Origin: Rhizobiales bacterium 32-66-11
GTDB taxonomy: Bacteria; Pseudomonadota; Alphaproteobacteria; Rhizobiales; Xanthobacteraceae
DNA: 64,000 nt
NCBI GenBank assembly: GCA_002304505.1
Contig: NCEH01000048.1
Coordinates: 1-64,000, forward strand
Direction of reading: 5' to 3'
A program made the position numbers and the translations under genes. Under the pieces are notes generated by a model, which had not been told where the DNA came from, did no database searches, and was given only the letters and a program-made list of their open reading frames with translations. This document shows positions 17,957-26,904 of the stretch, piece by piece; within the stretch, counting starts at the first letter, position 1; every line of letters starts with the position of its first letter.

Positions 17957-19123
17957 ATGTATGTGGCCGTAAAGGGCGGCGAAACCGCCATCCGCAATGC
18001 CCATGCCCTGCTCGCCGAGACCCGGCGCGGCAATCCCGACGTGCCGGAAATCGGCATCGACCAGATCGCCGAACAGCTCACCCTGGCCGTGGACCGCATC
18101 ATGGCCGAGGGCTGCCTTTATGATCGCAGCCTCGCCGCGCTGGCCCTCAAGCAGGCGCGGGGCGACCTGATCGAGGCGATCTTCCTGGTGCGCGCGTTCC
18201 GCACCACCCTGCCGCGTTTCGGCTATGCCCAGCCGGTGGAAACCGGCGCCATGCGCGTGCGCCGCCGCGTCTCGGCCACCTTCAAGGACCTGCCCGGCGG
18301 GCAGGTGCTGGGGCCGACCTTCGACTATACCCACCGCCTGCTGGATCCAAGCCTCGCCACCTTCGCCGCCGCCCCGGCCAAAAGCGCGCCCGCCGCGCGG
18401 CCGGCGGCCCCCAGCGTGACCCCGGCCGATCCACCGGTGGCGATGGCGCGCGTGACCGATCTGCTCGGCGATGAAGGGCTGATCGAGGCCTCTCCCCCGG
18501 ACGACGGCACGGAACCCGGCGACATCACCCGCGCGCCGCTCGCCTTCCCGGCCGACCGGTCGGTGCGCCTGCAGAATCTGGCGCGGGGCGATGAAGGCTT
18601 CCTGCTGGCGCTCGGCTATTCCACCCAGCGCGGCTATGCCCGCACCCATCCGTTCGTCGGCGAGGTGCGCATCGGCGAGGTGGAGGTGAGCATGTTCGTG
18701 GAGGAACTGGGCTTTGCCGTTCCGCTCGGCGAAATCCGCCTCACCGAATGCCAGATGGTGACGCAATTCCATGGCTCGGCGCAGGTGCCGCCGCAATTCA
18801 CCCGCGGCTATGGCCTCGTATTCGGCCAGAGCGAGCGCAAGGCCATGTCCATGGCCCTGGTGGAGCGCGCCTTGCGCCATGCCGAGCTGGGCGAGGAGAA
18901 ATCCGCCCCCGCCCAGGATGCGGAATTCGTGCTCTCCCATTCCGACAACGTCCAGGCCACCGGCTTCGTCGAGCATCTGAAGCTGCCGCATTATGTGGAT
19001 TTCCAGGCCGAGCTGGACCTGGTGCGCCGCATGCGCGCATCCCACAACCAGCCCGAGGACGACCAGGACGCCGGCGACCGGCCCGCCAGCGACAAGGGCG
19101 AACATGCGGAGGCGGCGGAATGA
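17957..19123 (+). CDS. phnI: C-P lyase subunit PhnI (nucleosidase-like)
   Basis: The 388-residue protein begins with MYVAVKGGETAIRNAHALL, highly typical of PhnI. In the presence of PhnG, PhnH and PhnL, PhnI replaces the adenine of ATP with the phosphonate. Visible conserved parts include RGDLIEAIFLVRAFRTTLPRF, FKDLPGGQVLGPTFDYTHRLLD, and a C-terminal SHSDNVQATGFVEHLKLPHYVDFQAELD with a histidine-rich active-site region. The ATGA overlap couples it to phnJ. Confidence 0.96.
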   Translation: MYVAVKGGETAIRNAHALLAETRRGNPDVPEIGIDQIAEQLTLAVDRIMAEGCLYDRSLAALALKQARGDLIEAIFLVRAFRTTLPRFGYAQPVETGAMRVRRRVSATFKDLPGGQVLGPTFDYTHRLLDPSLATFAAAPAKSAPAARPAAPSVTPADPPVAMARVTDLLGDEGLIEASPPDDGTEPGDITRAPLAFPADRSVRLQNLARGDEGFLLALGYSTQRGYARTHPFVGEVRIGEVEVSMFVEELGFAVPLGEIRLTECQMVTQFHGSAQVPPQFTRGYGLVFGQSERKAMSMALVERALRHAELGEEKSAPAQDAEFVLSHSDNVQATGFVEHLKLPHYVDFQAELDLVRRMRASHNQPEDDQDAGDRPASDKGEHAEAAE

Positions 19124-20079
19124 GCCAGATGCCGGCCATCACCTATAATTTCGCCTATCTGGACGAACAGACCAAGCGGATGATCCGCCGGGCGATCCTG
19201 AAAGCCATCGCCATTCCCGGCTATCAGGTGCCGTTCGCCAGCCGCGAGATGCCCATGCCCTATGGGTGGGGCACCGGCGGCGTGCAGGTCACCGCCTCCA
19301 TCCTCGGCCCGGACGATGTGCTGAAGGTCATCGACCAGGGCTCGGACGACACCACCAATGCGGTCGCCATCCGCGGCTTCTTCGAGACCACCGCCGGGGT
19401 GGCCACCACCACGCGGACGCAGGACGCGACCATCATCCAGACCCGCCACCGCGTGCCGGAAGCCCCGCTGCATGAAGGCCAGGTGCTGGTCTATCAGGTG
19501 CCGATCCCGGAGCCGCTGCGGTTTTTGGAGCCGCGCGAGAGCGAGACCCGCAAGCTGCACGGCCTCGCCGATTACGGCCTCATGCATGTGAAGCTCTATG
19601 AGGACATCGCCCGCCACGGCCATATCGCCACCACCTATGCTTATCCGGTGTCGGTGTCCGGCCGCTATGTGATGGATCCCTCGCCGATCCCGAAGTTCGA
19701 CAATCCCAAGCTGAACGACAGTCCGGCGCTCCAGCTCTTCGGCGCCGGGCGCGAGCAGCGCATTTATGCGCTTCCCCCGCACACCCGCGTGGTGTCGCTG
19801 GATTTCAAGGACCACCCCTTCGAGGTGCAGCATTTCGCGAAACCCTGCGCGCTCTGCGGCGCGCGGGGGGTGTATCTCGACGAAGTGGTGCTCGACGACA
19901 AGGGCGGGCGCATGTTCGTGTGCTCGGACACCGATTATTGCGCCGAGCGGCGCGCGCAAGGCCATGTGGGCGAGCTCGGCGTGCCCGTTGAGAGCGTGCC
20001 CGTGGACGGCGGGCCCTTGGATGGCGGGCCCTTGGATGGCGGGCCGACGCCGGGCGCAGCTTCGGAGGACGCCGCATGA
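19120..20079 (+). CDS. phnJ: C-P lyase, radical SAM subunit PhnJ
   Basis: PhnJ cleaves the carbon-phosphorus bond of ribose-1-phosphonate 5-phosphate by radical SAM chemistry, giving the cyclic 1,2-phosphate and an alkane. In this 319-residue protein the cysteines C243, C246, C268 and C274 show the C-x2-C-x21-C-x5-C pattern of the cluster ligands and the catalytic Cys. It starts MSQMPAITYNFAYLDEQTKR, typical of the family. The start overlaps phnI by four bases. The C-terminal tail carries three DGGPL-type repeats beyond the normal end, which are probably dispensable. Confidence 0.97.
   Translation: MSQMPAITYNFAYLDEQTKRMIRRAILKAIAIPGYQVPFASREMPMPYGWGTGGVQVTASILGPDDVLKVIDQGSDDTTNAVAIRGFFETTAGVATTTRTQDATIIQTRHRVPEAPLHEGQVLVYQVPIPEPLRFLEPRESETRKLHGLADYGLMHVKLYEDIARHGHIATTYAYPVSVSGRYVMDPSPIPKFDNPKLNDSPALQLFGAGREQRIYALPPHTRVVSLDFKDHPFEVQHFAKPCALCGARGVYLDEVVLDDKGGRMFVCSDTDYCAERRAQGHVGELGVPVESVPVDGGPLDGGPLDGGPTPGAASEDAA
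20005..20046 (+). repeat. 15-bp tandem repeat in the phnJ tail
   Basis: Units of GA(C/T)GGCGGGCCCTTG occur nearly three times in frame and encode DGGPL, DGGPL and DGGP. The run extends the C-terminus of PhnJ after the catalytic core and is a possible site of slippage. Confidence 0.8.
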
Positions 20080-20558
20080 GCGTGCTCGCCACTCCCACTC
20101 CTACTCTCACGGTTCGCGCCGCGGGCGAATCGGACCTGCCGGCGGTGCTGGCGCTCTATGCCCAGCCGGGCATGGACGACGGCGCCATGCTGCCGCTCGA
20201 CGAGGCCAAGGCCCTGTTCCGCCGCTTCGCCGATTATCCCGACTATAAGCTCTATGTCGCGGAGGCCGGCGGCGTGGTGGTGGGCACTTTCGCGCTGCTG
20301 ATCATGATCAATCTCGGCCATCTCGGCGCCCCCTCGGCGATCGTCGAGGACGTGGTGGTGGCACCCGACACGCAGGGCGCCGGCATCGGCCGGGAGATGA
20401 TGCGCGTCGCCATGGCCTATGCGGCGGAAAAGGGCTGCTACAAGCTGGTCCTCTCCTCCAACCAGAAGCGCACGCGCGCCCACGCCTTCTACGAGCAGCT
20501 CGGCTTTGCGCGCCACGGCCTCAGCTTCCATATCGAGCTTGCGGGAGAGGATGCATGA
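20076..20558 (+). CDS. GNAT-family N-acetyltransferase in the phn operon
   Basis: The 160-residue product has the GNAT fold signatures: VVAPDTQGAGIGREMM (acetyl-CoA pyrophosphate loop) and a late FYEQLGF. It sits between phnJ and phnK with four-base overlaps on both sides, so it is an integral part of the C-P lyase operon. PhnO of E. coli is a GNAT that acetylates aminoalkylphosphonates to detoxify them or aid their use, so a PhnO-like role is a fair inference. Its sequence similarity to PhnO is not something I can measure here. Confidence 0.85.
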   Translation: MSVLATPTPTLTVRAAGESDLPAVLALYAQPGMDDGAMLPLDEAKALFRRFADYPDYKLYVAEAGGVVVGTFALLIMINLGHLGAPSAIVEDVVVAPDTQGAGIGREMMRVAMAYAAEKGCYKLVLSSNQKRTRAHAFYEQLGFARHGLSFHIELAGEDA

Positions 20559-21346
20559 GCGCCCTTGCCGATGACGATCAGCCCCTGCTTTCCGCGCGCG
20601 GCCTGACGAAATTCTACGGCGCCCGCCTCGGCTGCCGCGATGTGGATCTCGACGTCCATGCGGGCGAGGTGGTGGCCATCGTCGGGGAATCCGGCTCCGG
20701 CAAGTCCACGCTGCTCGGCCTGCTCTCCACCGAATTGGACCCCAGCGCCGGCACCGTTTCCTACCGCATGCGCGACGGCGTAATGCGCGATCTTGCCGAT
20801 CTCTCCGAGGCCGAGCGGCGGCTGTTGCTGCGCACCGACTGGGGCTTCGTGCGCCAGCATGCCGAACAGGGGTTGCGCATGGCGGTCTCGGCCGGCGGCA
20901 ATGTGGGCGAGCGGCTGATGGCGGTCGGCTGGCGCCATTATGGCGAGATCCGCGACGAGGCCGGCGACTGGCTCGACCGGGTCGAGATTGCCCGCGACCG
21001 CATGGACGACGATCCGCGCACCTTCTCCGGCGGCATGCGCCAGCGGTTGCAGATCGCCCGCAATCTCGTCACCCGCCCGCGCCTCGTGTTCATGGATGAG
21101 CCCACCGGCGGCCTGGATGTGTCGGTGCAGGCGCGCCTGCTGGACCTCGTGCGCTCGCTGGTGGCCGACCTCGGCCTGGCGGTGATCATCGTCACCCATG
21201 ATCTCGCGGTCGCCCGCCTGCTCTCCCATCGCATCCTGGTGATGCGCCACGGCCGGGTAATCGAGGAAGGGCTGACGGACCAGGTGCTTGACGACCCGTG
21301 CGAGCCCTATACCCAGCTGCTCGTCTCCTCGGTGCTGGCGGCATAA
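20555..21346 (+). CDS. phnK: C-P lyase ATP-binding subunit PhnK
   Basis: The 263-residue ABC-type ATPase has Walker A GESGSGKST, the signature FSGGMRQRLQIARNL and Walker B RLVFMDEPTGGLDVS, plus a D-loop and His switch (VTHD). PhnK docks onto the PhnGHIJ core rather than onto a membrane permease, and its ATPase activity is needed for C-P lyase turnover in vivo. It overlaps the GNAT gene by four bases and is followed by phnL after 12 bases. Confidence 0.95.
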   Translation: MSALADDDQPLLSARGLTKFYGARLGCRDVDLDVHAGEVVAIVGESGSGKSTLLGLLSTELDPSAGTVSYRMRDGVMRDLADLSEAERRLLLRTDWGFVRQHAEQGLRMAVSAGGNVGERLMAVGWRHYGEIRDEAGDWLDRVEIARDRMDDDPRTFSGGMRQRLQIARNLVTRPRLVFMDEPTGGLDVSVQARLLDLVRSLVADLGLAVIIVTHDLAVARLLSHRILVMRHGRVIEEGLTDQVLDDPCEPYTQLLVSSVLAA

Positions 21347-21358
21347 GGGGCTCCTGCC

Positions 21359-22108
21359 ATGAACACCCATATCTCCCTCACGCCGGCCGCCGGTGAGGCG
21401 CACGCGCCCGCGATCCCCCTCTTGCAGGTGCGCGGCCTCTCCAAGGCCTTCACGCTGCATCTGCGGGACGGCATGCGCCTGCCTGTCGTGGAAGGCGTGA
21501 GCTTCGAGGTTCAAGCCGGCACCTGCGTCGCCCTCGGCGGCCCCTCGGGCGCCGGCAAAAGCTCCATCCTGAAGATGGTGTTCGGCAATTACCGCACCGA
21601 TGCCGGCGAAATCCTGATCGCCGACGGCGCCGAGCAGGTGGACGTGGCCCGCGCCGCGCCGCGCCGGATGCTGCGGCTGCGGCGCGAGCGCATCGGCTAT
21701 GTCAGCCAGTTCCTGCGCGTCATTCCCCGCGTCTCCACCCTGGACGTGGTGGCCGAGCCGCTGCGCGCCGAAGGGGTCGAGGCAACCGCCGCCCTGGCGC
21801 GGGCAAGCACCCTGCTCGCCCGCCTCAACCTGCCCGAACGGCTCTGGGGCTTGCCGCCCGCGACTTTTTCCGGCGGCGAGCAGCAGCGGGTGAACATCGC
21901 CCGCGGCTTCATCGGCGCCCAGGACCTGTTGCTGCTGGACGAGCCCACAGCCTCCCTCGACGCGGCCAACCGCGCCGTGGTGATCGCGCTGATCCGCGAG
22001 AAGAAGGCGGCTGGAATAGGCATGCTCGGCATCTTCCATGATGGCGAGGTGCGCGAGGCGGTGGCCGACCAGGTCGTCGACGTTTCCGGTTTTTCCGCCG
22101 CGCATTAG
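21359..22108 (+). CDS. phnL: C-P lyase ATP-binding subunit PhnL
   Basis: The 249-residue ABC-type ATPase has Walker A GGPSGAGKSS, the signature FSGGEQQRVNIARGF and Walker B LLLLDEPTASLD. PhnL takes part in the first, PhnI-dependent ribosyl transfer step and can form part of the C-P lyase assembly with PhnK. The N-terminal 20 or so residues before the core are variable. Confidence 0.95.
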   Translation: MNTHISLTPAAGEAHAPAIPLLQVRGLSKAFTLHLRDGMRLPVVEGVSFEVQAGTCVALGGPSGAGKSSILKMVFGNYRTDAGEILIADGAEQVDVARAAPRRMLRLRRERIGYVSQFLRVIPRVSTLDVVAEPLRAEGVEATAALARASTLLARLNLPERLWGLPPATFSGGEQQRVNIARGFIGAQDLLLLDEPTASLDAANRAVVIALIREKKAAGIGMLGIFHDGEVREAVADQVVDVSGFSAAH

Positions 22109-22178
22109 GCGCGGCCTCCCCTTTCGCCGGCTGCCGGGGTGCGCCTCCGCGCGCGGCGATACGATGAGAAGGCTAGCC

Positions 22179-23333
22179 ATGTCCGTTCTTTCCACCGGCG
22201 AGAGCGTTTTCGCCAATGCCCGTATCGTGCTGGCCGACGAAGTCCTGAACGGCCATGTGCGCGTGCGCGACGGGCGGATTGTCGAAATCGGCACCGGCGC
22301 GGTGCCGGCCGGCGCCGAGGATCTCGCGGGCGATTATCTGCTGCCCGGCCTCGTGGAACTCCACACCGACCATGTGGAAGGCCATCTCGCGCCGCGTCCC
22401 AAGGTGCGCTGGAACCCAGTGGCGGCCGTCTTGGCCCATGATGCGCAGATCGCCGCCTCGGGCATCACCACCGTGTTCGATTCCCTGCGGGTGTGGCCGG
22501 ACCGGCGCGCCGTGGGCATGGATGGCGATGCGCCTTTGCTCGCGACCGCCCTTGCCGAGGCCCGCGCGGCGGGCGCGCTGCGCGCCGACCATCTTATCCA
22601 TCTGCGCTGCGAGGTCGCGACCGATACGGTGGTCGAGGAAGCGCAGGCGATCATGGATGTGCACGACGTGCGCCTCGTCTCGCTGATGGACCACACGCCA
22701 GGCCAGCGCCAGTTCGCCACCATCGACCAGTTCCGCAGCTATTATAAGAAAAAGAGCGGCATCACCGACGACGAGATGGACATCATCATCGCCGCCCGCC
22801 TGGAGTTTCACGCCCGCTTCTCACGCGACAATCGCGCCAACCTCGTCGCGATCGCGCGCGATCGGGGCATTGTGCTCGCCTCCCATGACGATGGCACCGA
22901 CGCCCATGTGGCGGACGCGATCGGCGACGGCGTCGCAATCGCCGAATTCCCCACCACCCATGATGCGGCCCGCCTCTCCCACGCCGCCGGCATCCGCGTG
23001 CTGATGGGCGCGCCCAATCTGGTGCGCGGCGGCTCGCATACCGGCAATGTCTCGGCCCAGTCGCTGGCACAGGCGGGCTTGCTGGATATCCTGTCGTCGG
23101 ATTATGTGCCGTCCAGCCTGTTGTGGGCCGCCTTCGATTTGACCCAGCGCGAAAGCCAGATCACCTTGCCGCAAGCCGTCGCCATGGTCACCCGCACGCC
23201 TGCCGCGGCGGCAAACCTCACCGATCGCGGCGAGATCGCACCGGGCAAACGGGCGGATCTGGTGCGGGTGCGTCTTGCGGGCGAACTGCCGGTCGCGACC
23301 GGCGTGTGGCGCGAGGGGCGGCGCGTGGCATGA
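22179..23333 (+). CDS. phnM: Ribose 1-phosphonate triphosphate pyrophosphohydrolase
   Basis: PhnM removes pyrophosphate from the 5-triphosphoribosyl phosphonate to give the PhnJ substrate. The 384-residue amidohydrolase-fold protein shows the metal-binding ELHTDHVEGH motif, VFDSLRVWPDRRA, DHTPGQRQF, ASHDDGTDAHV and the late GAPNLVRGGSHTGNV. I chose the ATG at 22179 because GAGAAGG lies seven bases upstream; the ATG at 22164 is possible but less well placed. The stop overlaps phnN. Confidence 0.95.
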   Translation: MSVLSTGESVFANARIVLADEVLNGHVRVRDGRIVEIGTGAVPAGAEDLAGDYLLPGLVELHTDHVEGHLAPRPKVRWNPVAAVLAHDAQIAASGITTVFDSLRVWPDRRAVGMDGDAPLLATALAEARAAGALRADHLIHLRCEVATDTVVEEAQAIMDVHDVRLVSLMDHTPGQRQFATIDQFRSYYKKKSGITDDEMDIIIAARLEFHARFSRDNRANLVAIARDRGIVLASHDDGTDAHVADAIGDGVAIAEFPTTHDAARLSHAAGIRVLMGAPNLVRGGSHTGNVSAQSLAQAGLLDILSSDYVPSSLLWAAFDLTQRESQITLPQAVAMVTRTPAAAANLTDRGEIAPGKRADLVRVRLAGELPVATGVWREGRRVA

Positions 23334-23944
23334 GCCTGACGCAGGATGGGATGCCGCAAGATGTGACGGCGCAAGATGCGCTGTCGCAAGCCGCGCCGCC
23401 GTTCGGTCCCGGTGCGCTGATCCTGGTGGTCGGCCCGTCCGGCGCCGGCAAGGACACGCTGCTGGACGTTGCGCGCGCGCGTCTGAGCGACAATGCGAAG
23501 GTGCATTTCGCGCGCCGGCTGGTGACCCGCCCGGCGGGCGCGGGCGAGGAACACGGCACCCTCAGCGTGGCGGAATTCGCCGCGCGACAGGGGGAATTCG
23601 CCCTCGCCTGGCAGGCGCACGGCCTTTCCTATGCCCTCGGGGCGGAAGTGGCGGCGCAGGTGTGCGCGGGCGACGTGGTGGTGGCCAACGGCTCGCGCGC
23701 CACCTTGCCGGAGGCGCGCAAACGCTTTTCACGCCTGTTCGTGGTGCATGTGAGCGCGCCCGTGGCGGTGCGCGCCGCCCGTCTCGCCACGCGCGGACGG
23801 GAAGCGGAGGACGATATTCGCGAGCGTCTGGAACGGGCGCCGCAGATCGACCTTCAGCCCGATCTTCTGCTTGAAAATGTCGGCCCGCCGGAGGAATGCG
23901 GCACACGCTTGGCCGATTTCATCGCCGCCCACGCGCCGGCCTGA
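23330..23944 (+). CDS. phnN: Ribose 1,5-bisphosphate phosphokinase
   Basis: PhnN phosphorylates ribose 1,5-bisphosphate to PRPP, returning the sugar phosphate from C-P lyase to metabolism. The 204-residue product resembles a guanylate kinase with Walker A GPSGAGKDT. It has the PhnN-type FARRLVTRPAGAGEEHGTLS segment and a C-terminal DNVGPPEECG-like stretch. The first 27 residues before the core are Gln/Asp-rich and variable, so the exact start is less sure; the ATG at 23330 overlaps the phnM stop. No phnP is seen after it, although PhnP normally supplies the substrate of PhnN. Confidence 0.93.
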   Translation: MSLTQDGMPQDVTAQDALSQAAPPFGPGALILVVGPSGAGKDTLLDVARARLSDNAKVHFARRLVTRPAGAGEEHGTLSVAEFAARQGEFALAWQAHGLSYALGAEVAAQVCAGDVVVANGSRATLPEARKRFSRLFVVHVSAPVAVRAARLATRGREAEDDIRERLERAPQIDLQPDLLLENVGPPEECGTRLADFIAAHAPA

Positions 23945-23946
23945 CC

Positions 23947-23973
23947 CGGCAGCGCGGCGCTTGAGCGCTGCCG
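23947..23973. terminator. Hairpin after phnN
   Basis: CGGCAGCGC and GCGCTGCCG form a perfect 9-bp stem three bases after the phnN stop, and an outer CTGACC/GGTCAG pair (23941-23946 with 23983-23988) can enlarge it. It lies between convergent phnN and sciP and is a likely bidirectional terminator, though without a T-run. Confidence 0.55.
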
Positions 23974-24006
23974 CGCGGCACCGGTCAGGGACCGGCGGCG
24001 CCGACT

Positions 24007-24294
24007 TTAATTGCGATAATGCTGGATGCGCGTGGTGCGCAGACCGGGCAAGCCGTGCTGGTCGATGGAGGCCTGCCACGACAGGAACTCGTCCACCGTG
24101 AGCGTATAGCGCTTGCACGCCTCTTCTAGACTGATCAGCCCGCCGCGCACCGCCGCCACCACTTCCGCTTTTCGCCGTATCACCCAGCGTCGAGTGTCCG
24201 GCGGCGGCAGATCCGCGATGGTCAACGGGCTCCCATCGGGCCCGATCACGTATTTCACCCTAGGCCGATAGGCATCGGTCATTGCTACGCTCAC
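24007..24294 (-). CDS. sciP: CtrA inhibitor protein SciP (DUF1153)
   Basis: The 95-residue product matches the DUF1153 family almost over its whole length (RVKYVIGPDGSPLTIADLPPP, RRWVIRRKAEVVAAVRGGL, CKRYTLTVDEFLSWQ, GLRTTRIQ). In Caulobacter, SciP is a small helix-turn-helix protein that binds DNA near CtrA sites and blocks CtrA-activated transcription in swarmer cells. A second ATG at 24282 (MTDAY) is an alternative start. The upstream region holds two TTAA half-sites with six-base spacing, which could reflect CtrA control of sciP. Confidence 0.93.
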   Translation of the reverse strand: MSVAMTDAYRPRVKYVIGPDGSPLTIADLPPPDTRRWVIRRKAEVVAAVRGGLISLEEACKRYTLTVDEFLSWQASIDQHGLPGLRTTRIQHYRN

Positions 24295-24381
24295 CCATTA
24301 CTCAACCCAACCCTGGGCGACCGTGACAGGCGGCGATGAAGATTTCCCTAAAGGACAATAAAAAGGTGTTATTTACTTCTA

Positions 24382-24395
24382 TTAACGCGAGTTAA
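24382..24395. promoter_or_regulatory. CtrA-like TTAA pair upstream of sciP
   Basis: TTAA (24382-24385) and TTAA (24392-24395) are separated by CGCGAG, six bases instead of the seven in the CtrA consensus. The pair lies about 90 bases upstream of sciP in an otherwise GC-rich genome, which makes chance less likely, but the spacing is not canonical. Confidence 0.35.
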
Positions 24396-24529
24396 AACCT
24401 ATAACTTATGTGTAAATGCGCAAGTCATATCCGCGCAATTGCCATTAATGCCCACGATAACTGGAAACGAAAACGCAGGCTCATCCTGGCGCGGAAAGAC
24501 AAACGGAAACAAACCCGGCAAAACGGCAA

Positions 24530-24563
24530 CCGCCGCGCTCTCGCTTTACGCAAGGCGCGGCGG
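24530..24563 (-). terminator. Hairpin after glyS
   Basis: CCGCCGCGC (24530-24538) pairs with GCGCGGCGG (24555-24563). On the minus strand the stem is followed by TTGCCGTTTTG. It lies about 45 bases past the glyS stop and fits a terminator of the glyQ-MFS-glyS unit. Confidence 0.5.
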
Positions 24564-24608
24564 CGGCCGATGGTATTGGAGGATGCCCATCGCGCGACGG
24601 GCGGGGAA

Positions 24609-26843
24609 TTACCCCTCGATCCGGTCGAAATCGGCGATTGCGCGCGTGGAGGCGCGGATCTCATCCAGCAGCTTCAGACGGTTGATGCGCAATTGCGGCT
24701 CGCTCGCATTCACCGTCACCGCCTCGAAGAAGGTATCGACCGGGGCGCGCAGATGGGCCAGCGCCGCCATGGCGGCCGCGTAATCCTCCCGCGCTACCGC
24801 TTCCACCACCTGCGGCTTGACGGTTTCGATCATGGCCGCGAGGCGTTCCTCGGCCGGTTCCACCAGGAAGCGGGCATCCGCCGGCCCCTCATAGCGTTCG
24901 CCGTCCTTCTTCTCCTCGATGCGCAGAATATTGACCGCGCGCCGATAGCCGGCCAGCAGGGTCTTGCCGTCCTCAGTCTCCAGGAAGCGCTGGAGCGCCT
25001 CCACGCGGCGCACGATCAGCAGAAGATCGTCCTGGTTCTCAAGGCCGAACACCGCGTCCACCAGATCGTGGCGGGCGCCGCGCTCGCGCATGTGCACCTT
25101 CAGCCGCTCGGCGAAAAAGGCCAACAGGTCGCGCGCCACGTCGCCGGACAGGGTCTGCCCCTCGGTCCGCTCGACCACCGGAACGTCCGCGCCGGGGGTC
25201 AGCTTCAGAATGCGTCGGGCGAGGCCCTGGAGCAGGTCGCTGACCACTTTGTCGGCCAGTGCGCCCACCTGGAACACGTCGTGCGGATGGCTCGCATAAT
25301 GCGCCTCGCCGAGAATCGGGCGGGTCGCCGAGACCAGCAGCGGCAACAGGGGCAGGCGCAGATTATTGTCCAGGACGATGCGGATGACGCCGAGCGCCGC
25401 GCGGCGCAACGCATAGGGGTCCTTGGACCCCGTCGGCTTCTCGTCGATGACCCAGAAGCCGACCAGCGTGTCGATCTTGTCCGCCAGCGCAACGGCGATC
25501 GACACCGGCGCGGCGGGAACGCGATCCGAGGGGCCCTGCGGCTTGTAATGGTCCTCGCTTGCCGCGGCGATCTCGGCCGGCAGGCCCTCGCCCTGGGCAT
25601 AATAGCGGCCCATCAGACCCTGAAGCTCGGGGAACTCGCCCACCACCTCGGTGAGCAGGTCGGCCTTCGCCACCCGCGCCGCGCGCGCAGCAAGGGCGGG
25701 ATCGGCCCCCACCTGCGGCGCGATCTCCTGCGCGAGGCGGGCGATGCGGGTGATGCGCGCGCCCTGGCTGCCGAGCTTCTCATGGAAGGTGACGGAATCG
25801 AACTTGCCGAGCCTTCCTTCCAGCGTGCCCTTGCGGTCCGTGTCCCAGAAGAATTTCGCGTCCGACAGGCGGGCGCGGATCACCCGCCCGTTGCCGGCGA
25901 TGATCTGCGCGCCGCCGTCGCGCGCGGCGATGTTGGAAATCAGGATGAAGCGGTTGGCGAGGCGCCCGGTCTTCGGGTCCTTCAGCACGAAGCACTTCTG
26001 GTTGGCGCGGATGGTGGCGCGGATCACCTCGTCGGGGATGGAGAGGAAGTCTTCCTCGAACGCGCCGATCAGGACCACCGGCCATTCCACCAGACCCGCC
26101 ACTTCCTCCAGCAGCGCCTCGTCCTCCACCAAATCGAGGCCGTGGACCAAGGCGAGGTCCTTCGCGTCGGCGAGGATGATGTCCTTGCGGCGGTCGCGGT
26201 CGACGACCACCTTGGCCGCCTCCAGCTTGGCCAGATAATCCTCCAGCCGCCGCACCTTGATGGGCGCCGGGGCCAGGAAGCGATGGCCATAGGTGATGTC
26301 GGAAGAGACGATGCCGTCGATCTCGAACCCAATCACCTCGGGATCTTCCACCTCGGTGCCGAAGGTGCACAGGATGGAATGCAGCGGCCGCACCCAGCGC
26401 AGGCTGCCCGAACCCCAGCGCATGGATTTCGGCCAGGGGAAGCTGCGCACGATCTGCGGCACGATCTCGGCGATCACCTCGGGCGTCGGGCGGCCGGGCC
26501 GTTCCACCACCGCCACATAGAAATCGCCCTTCTTGGGGTCGCTCTGAATGCTCGCCTGGTCGATGGAGGCAAGGCCGGCGCTCTTCAGGAAGCCCTGTAT
26601 GGCCCCGTCCGGCGCGCCGACGCGCGGGCCCTTCTTCTCCTCGCGCGTGTCGCTCTGGCGCCCCGGCAGGCCGTGGACCGCGAGCACGAGCCGGCGCGGC
26701 GTCACGAAGGCTTTCGCGCCCTCATACAGCAGGCCGCGTTCCACCAGGGCGTCAGTGACGAGCTTGCGAAGCGCTTCGGCCGCCTGCGCCTGCATGCGGG
26801 CCGGGATTTCTTCGCTGAACAATTCAAGGAGCAGATCGGGCAT
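24609..26843 (-). CDS. glyS: Glycyl-tRNA synthetase beta subunit
   Basis: The 744-residue beta subunit of the bacterial alpha2-beta2 glycyl-tRNA synthetase binds tRNA-Gly and is needed for charging. The start [18 protein letters not shown] is diagnostic. Conserved segments such as [42 protein letters not shown] and [16 protein letters not shown] follow, and the C-terminal part is the anticodon-binding-like domain. glyQ normally lies directly upstream. Here an MFS transporter gene stands between them. Confidence 0.97.
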   Translation of the reverse strand: MPDLLLELFSEEIPARMQAQAAEALRKLVTDALVERGLLYEGAKAFVTPRRLVLAVHGLPGRQSDTREEKKGPRVGAPDGAIQGFLKSAGLASIDQASIQSDPKKGDFYVAVVERPGRPTPEVIAEIVPQIVRSFPWPKSMRWGSGSLRWVRPLHSILCTFGTEVEDPEVIGFEIDGIVSSDITYGHRFLAPAPIKVRRLEDYLAKLEAAKVVVDRDRRKDIILADAKDLALVHGLDLVEDEALLEEVAGLVEWPVVLIGAFEEDFLSIPDEVIRATIRANQKCFVLKDPKTGRLANRFILISNIAARDGGAQIIAGNGRVIRARLSDAKFFWDTDRKGTLEGRLGKFDSVTFHEKLGSQGARITRIARLAQEIAPQVGADPALAARAARVAKADLLTEVVGEFPELQGLMGRYYAQGEGLPAEIAAASEDHYKPQGPSDRVPAAPVSIAVALADKIDTLVGFWVIDEKPTGSKDPYALRRAALGVIRIVLDNNLRLPLLPLLVSATRPILGEAHYASHPHDVFQVGALADKVVSDLLQGLARRILKLTPGADVPVVERTEGQTLSGDVARDLLAFFAERLKVHMRERGARHDLVDAVFGLENQDDLLLIVRRVEALQRFLETEDGKTLLAGYRRAVNILRIEEKKDGERYEGPADARFLVEPAEERLAAMIETVKPQVVEAVAREDYAAAMAALAHLRAPVDTFFEAVTVNASEPQLRINRLKLLDEIRASTRAIADFDRIEG

Positions 26844-26904
26844 GGGCTTTGGCTCATCCTCCCGCGGGACGGGGGGCGGCGCGCGGGCGCCTTCTGGAGT
26901 GAAG

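Larger units (their letters stand above)
24295..24608. other. Intergenic region between sciP and glyS
   Basis: These 314 bases hold the sciP promoter region on the minus strand, with an AT-rich core at about 24345-24420, and the 3' end of glyS with a hairpin at 24530-24563. I see no gene. Confidence 0.6.
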
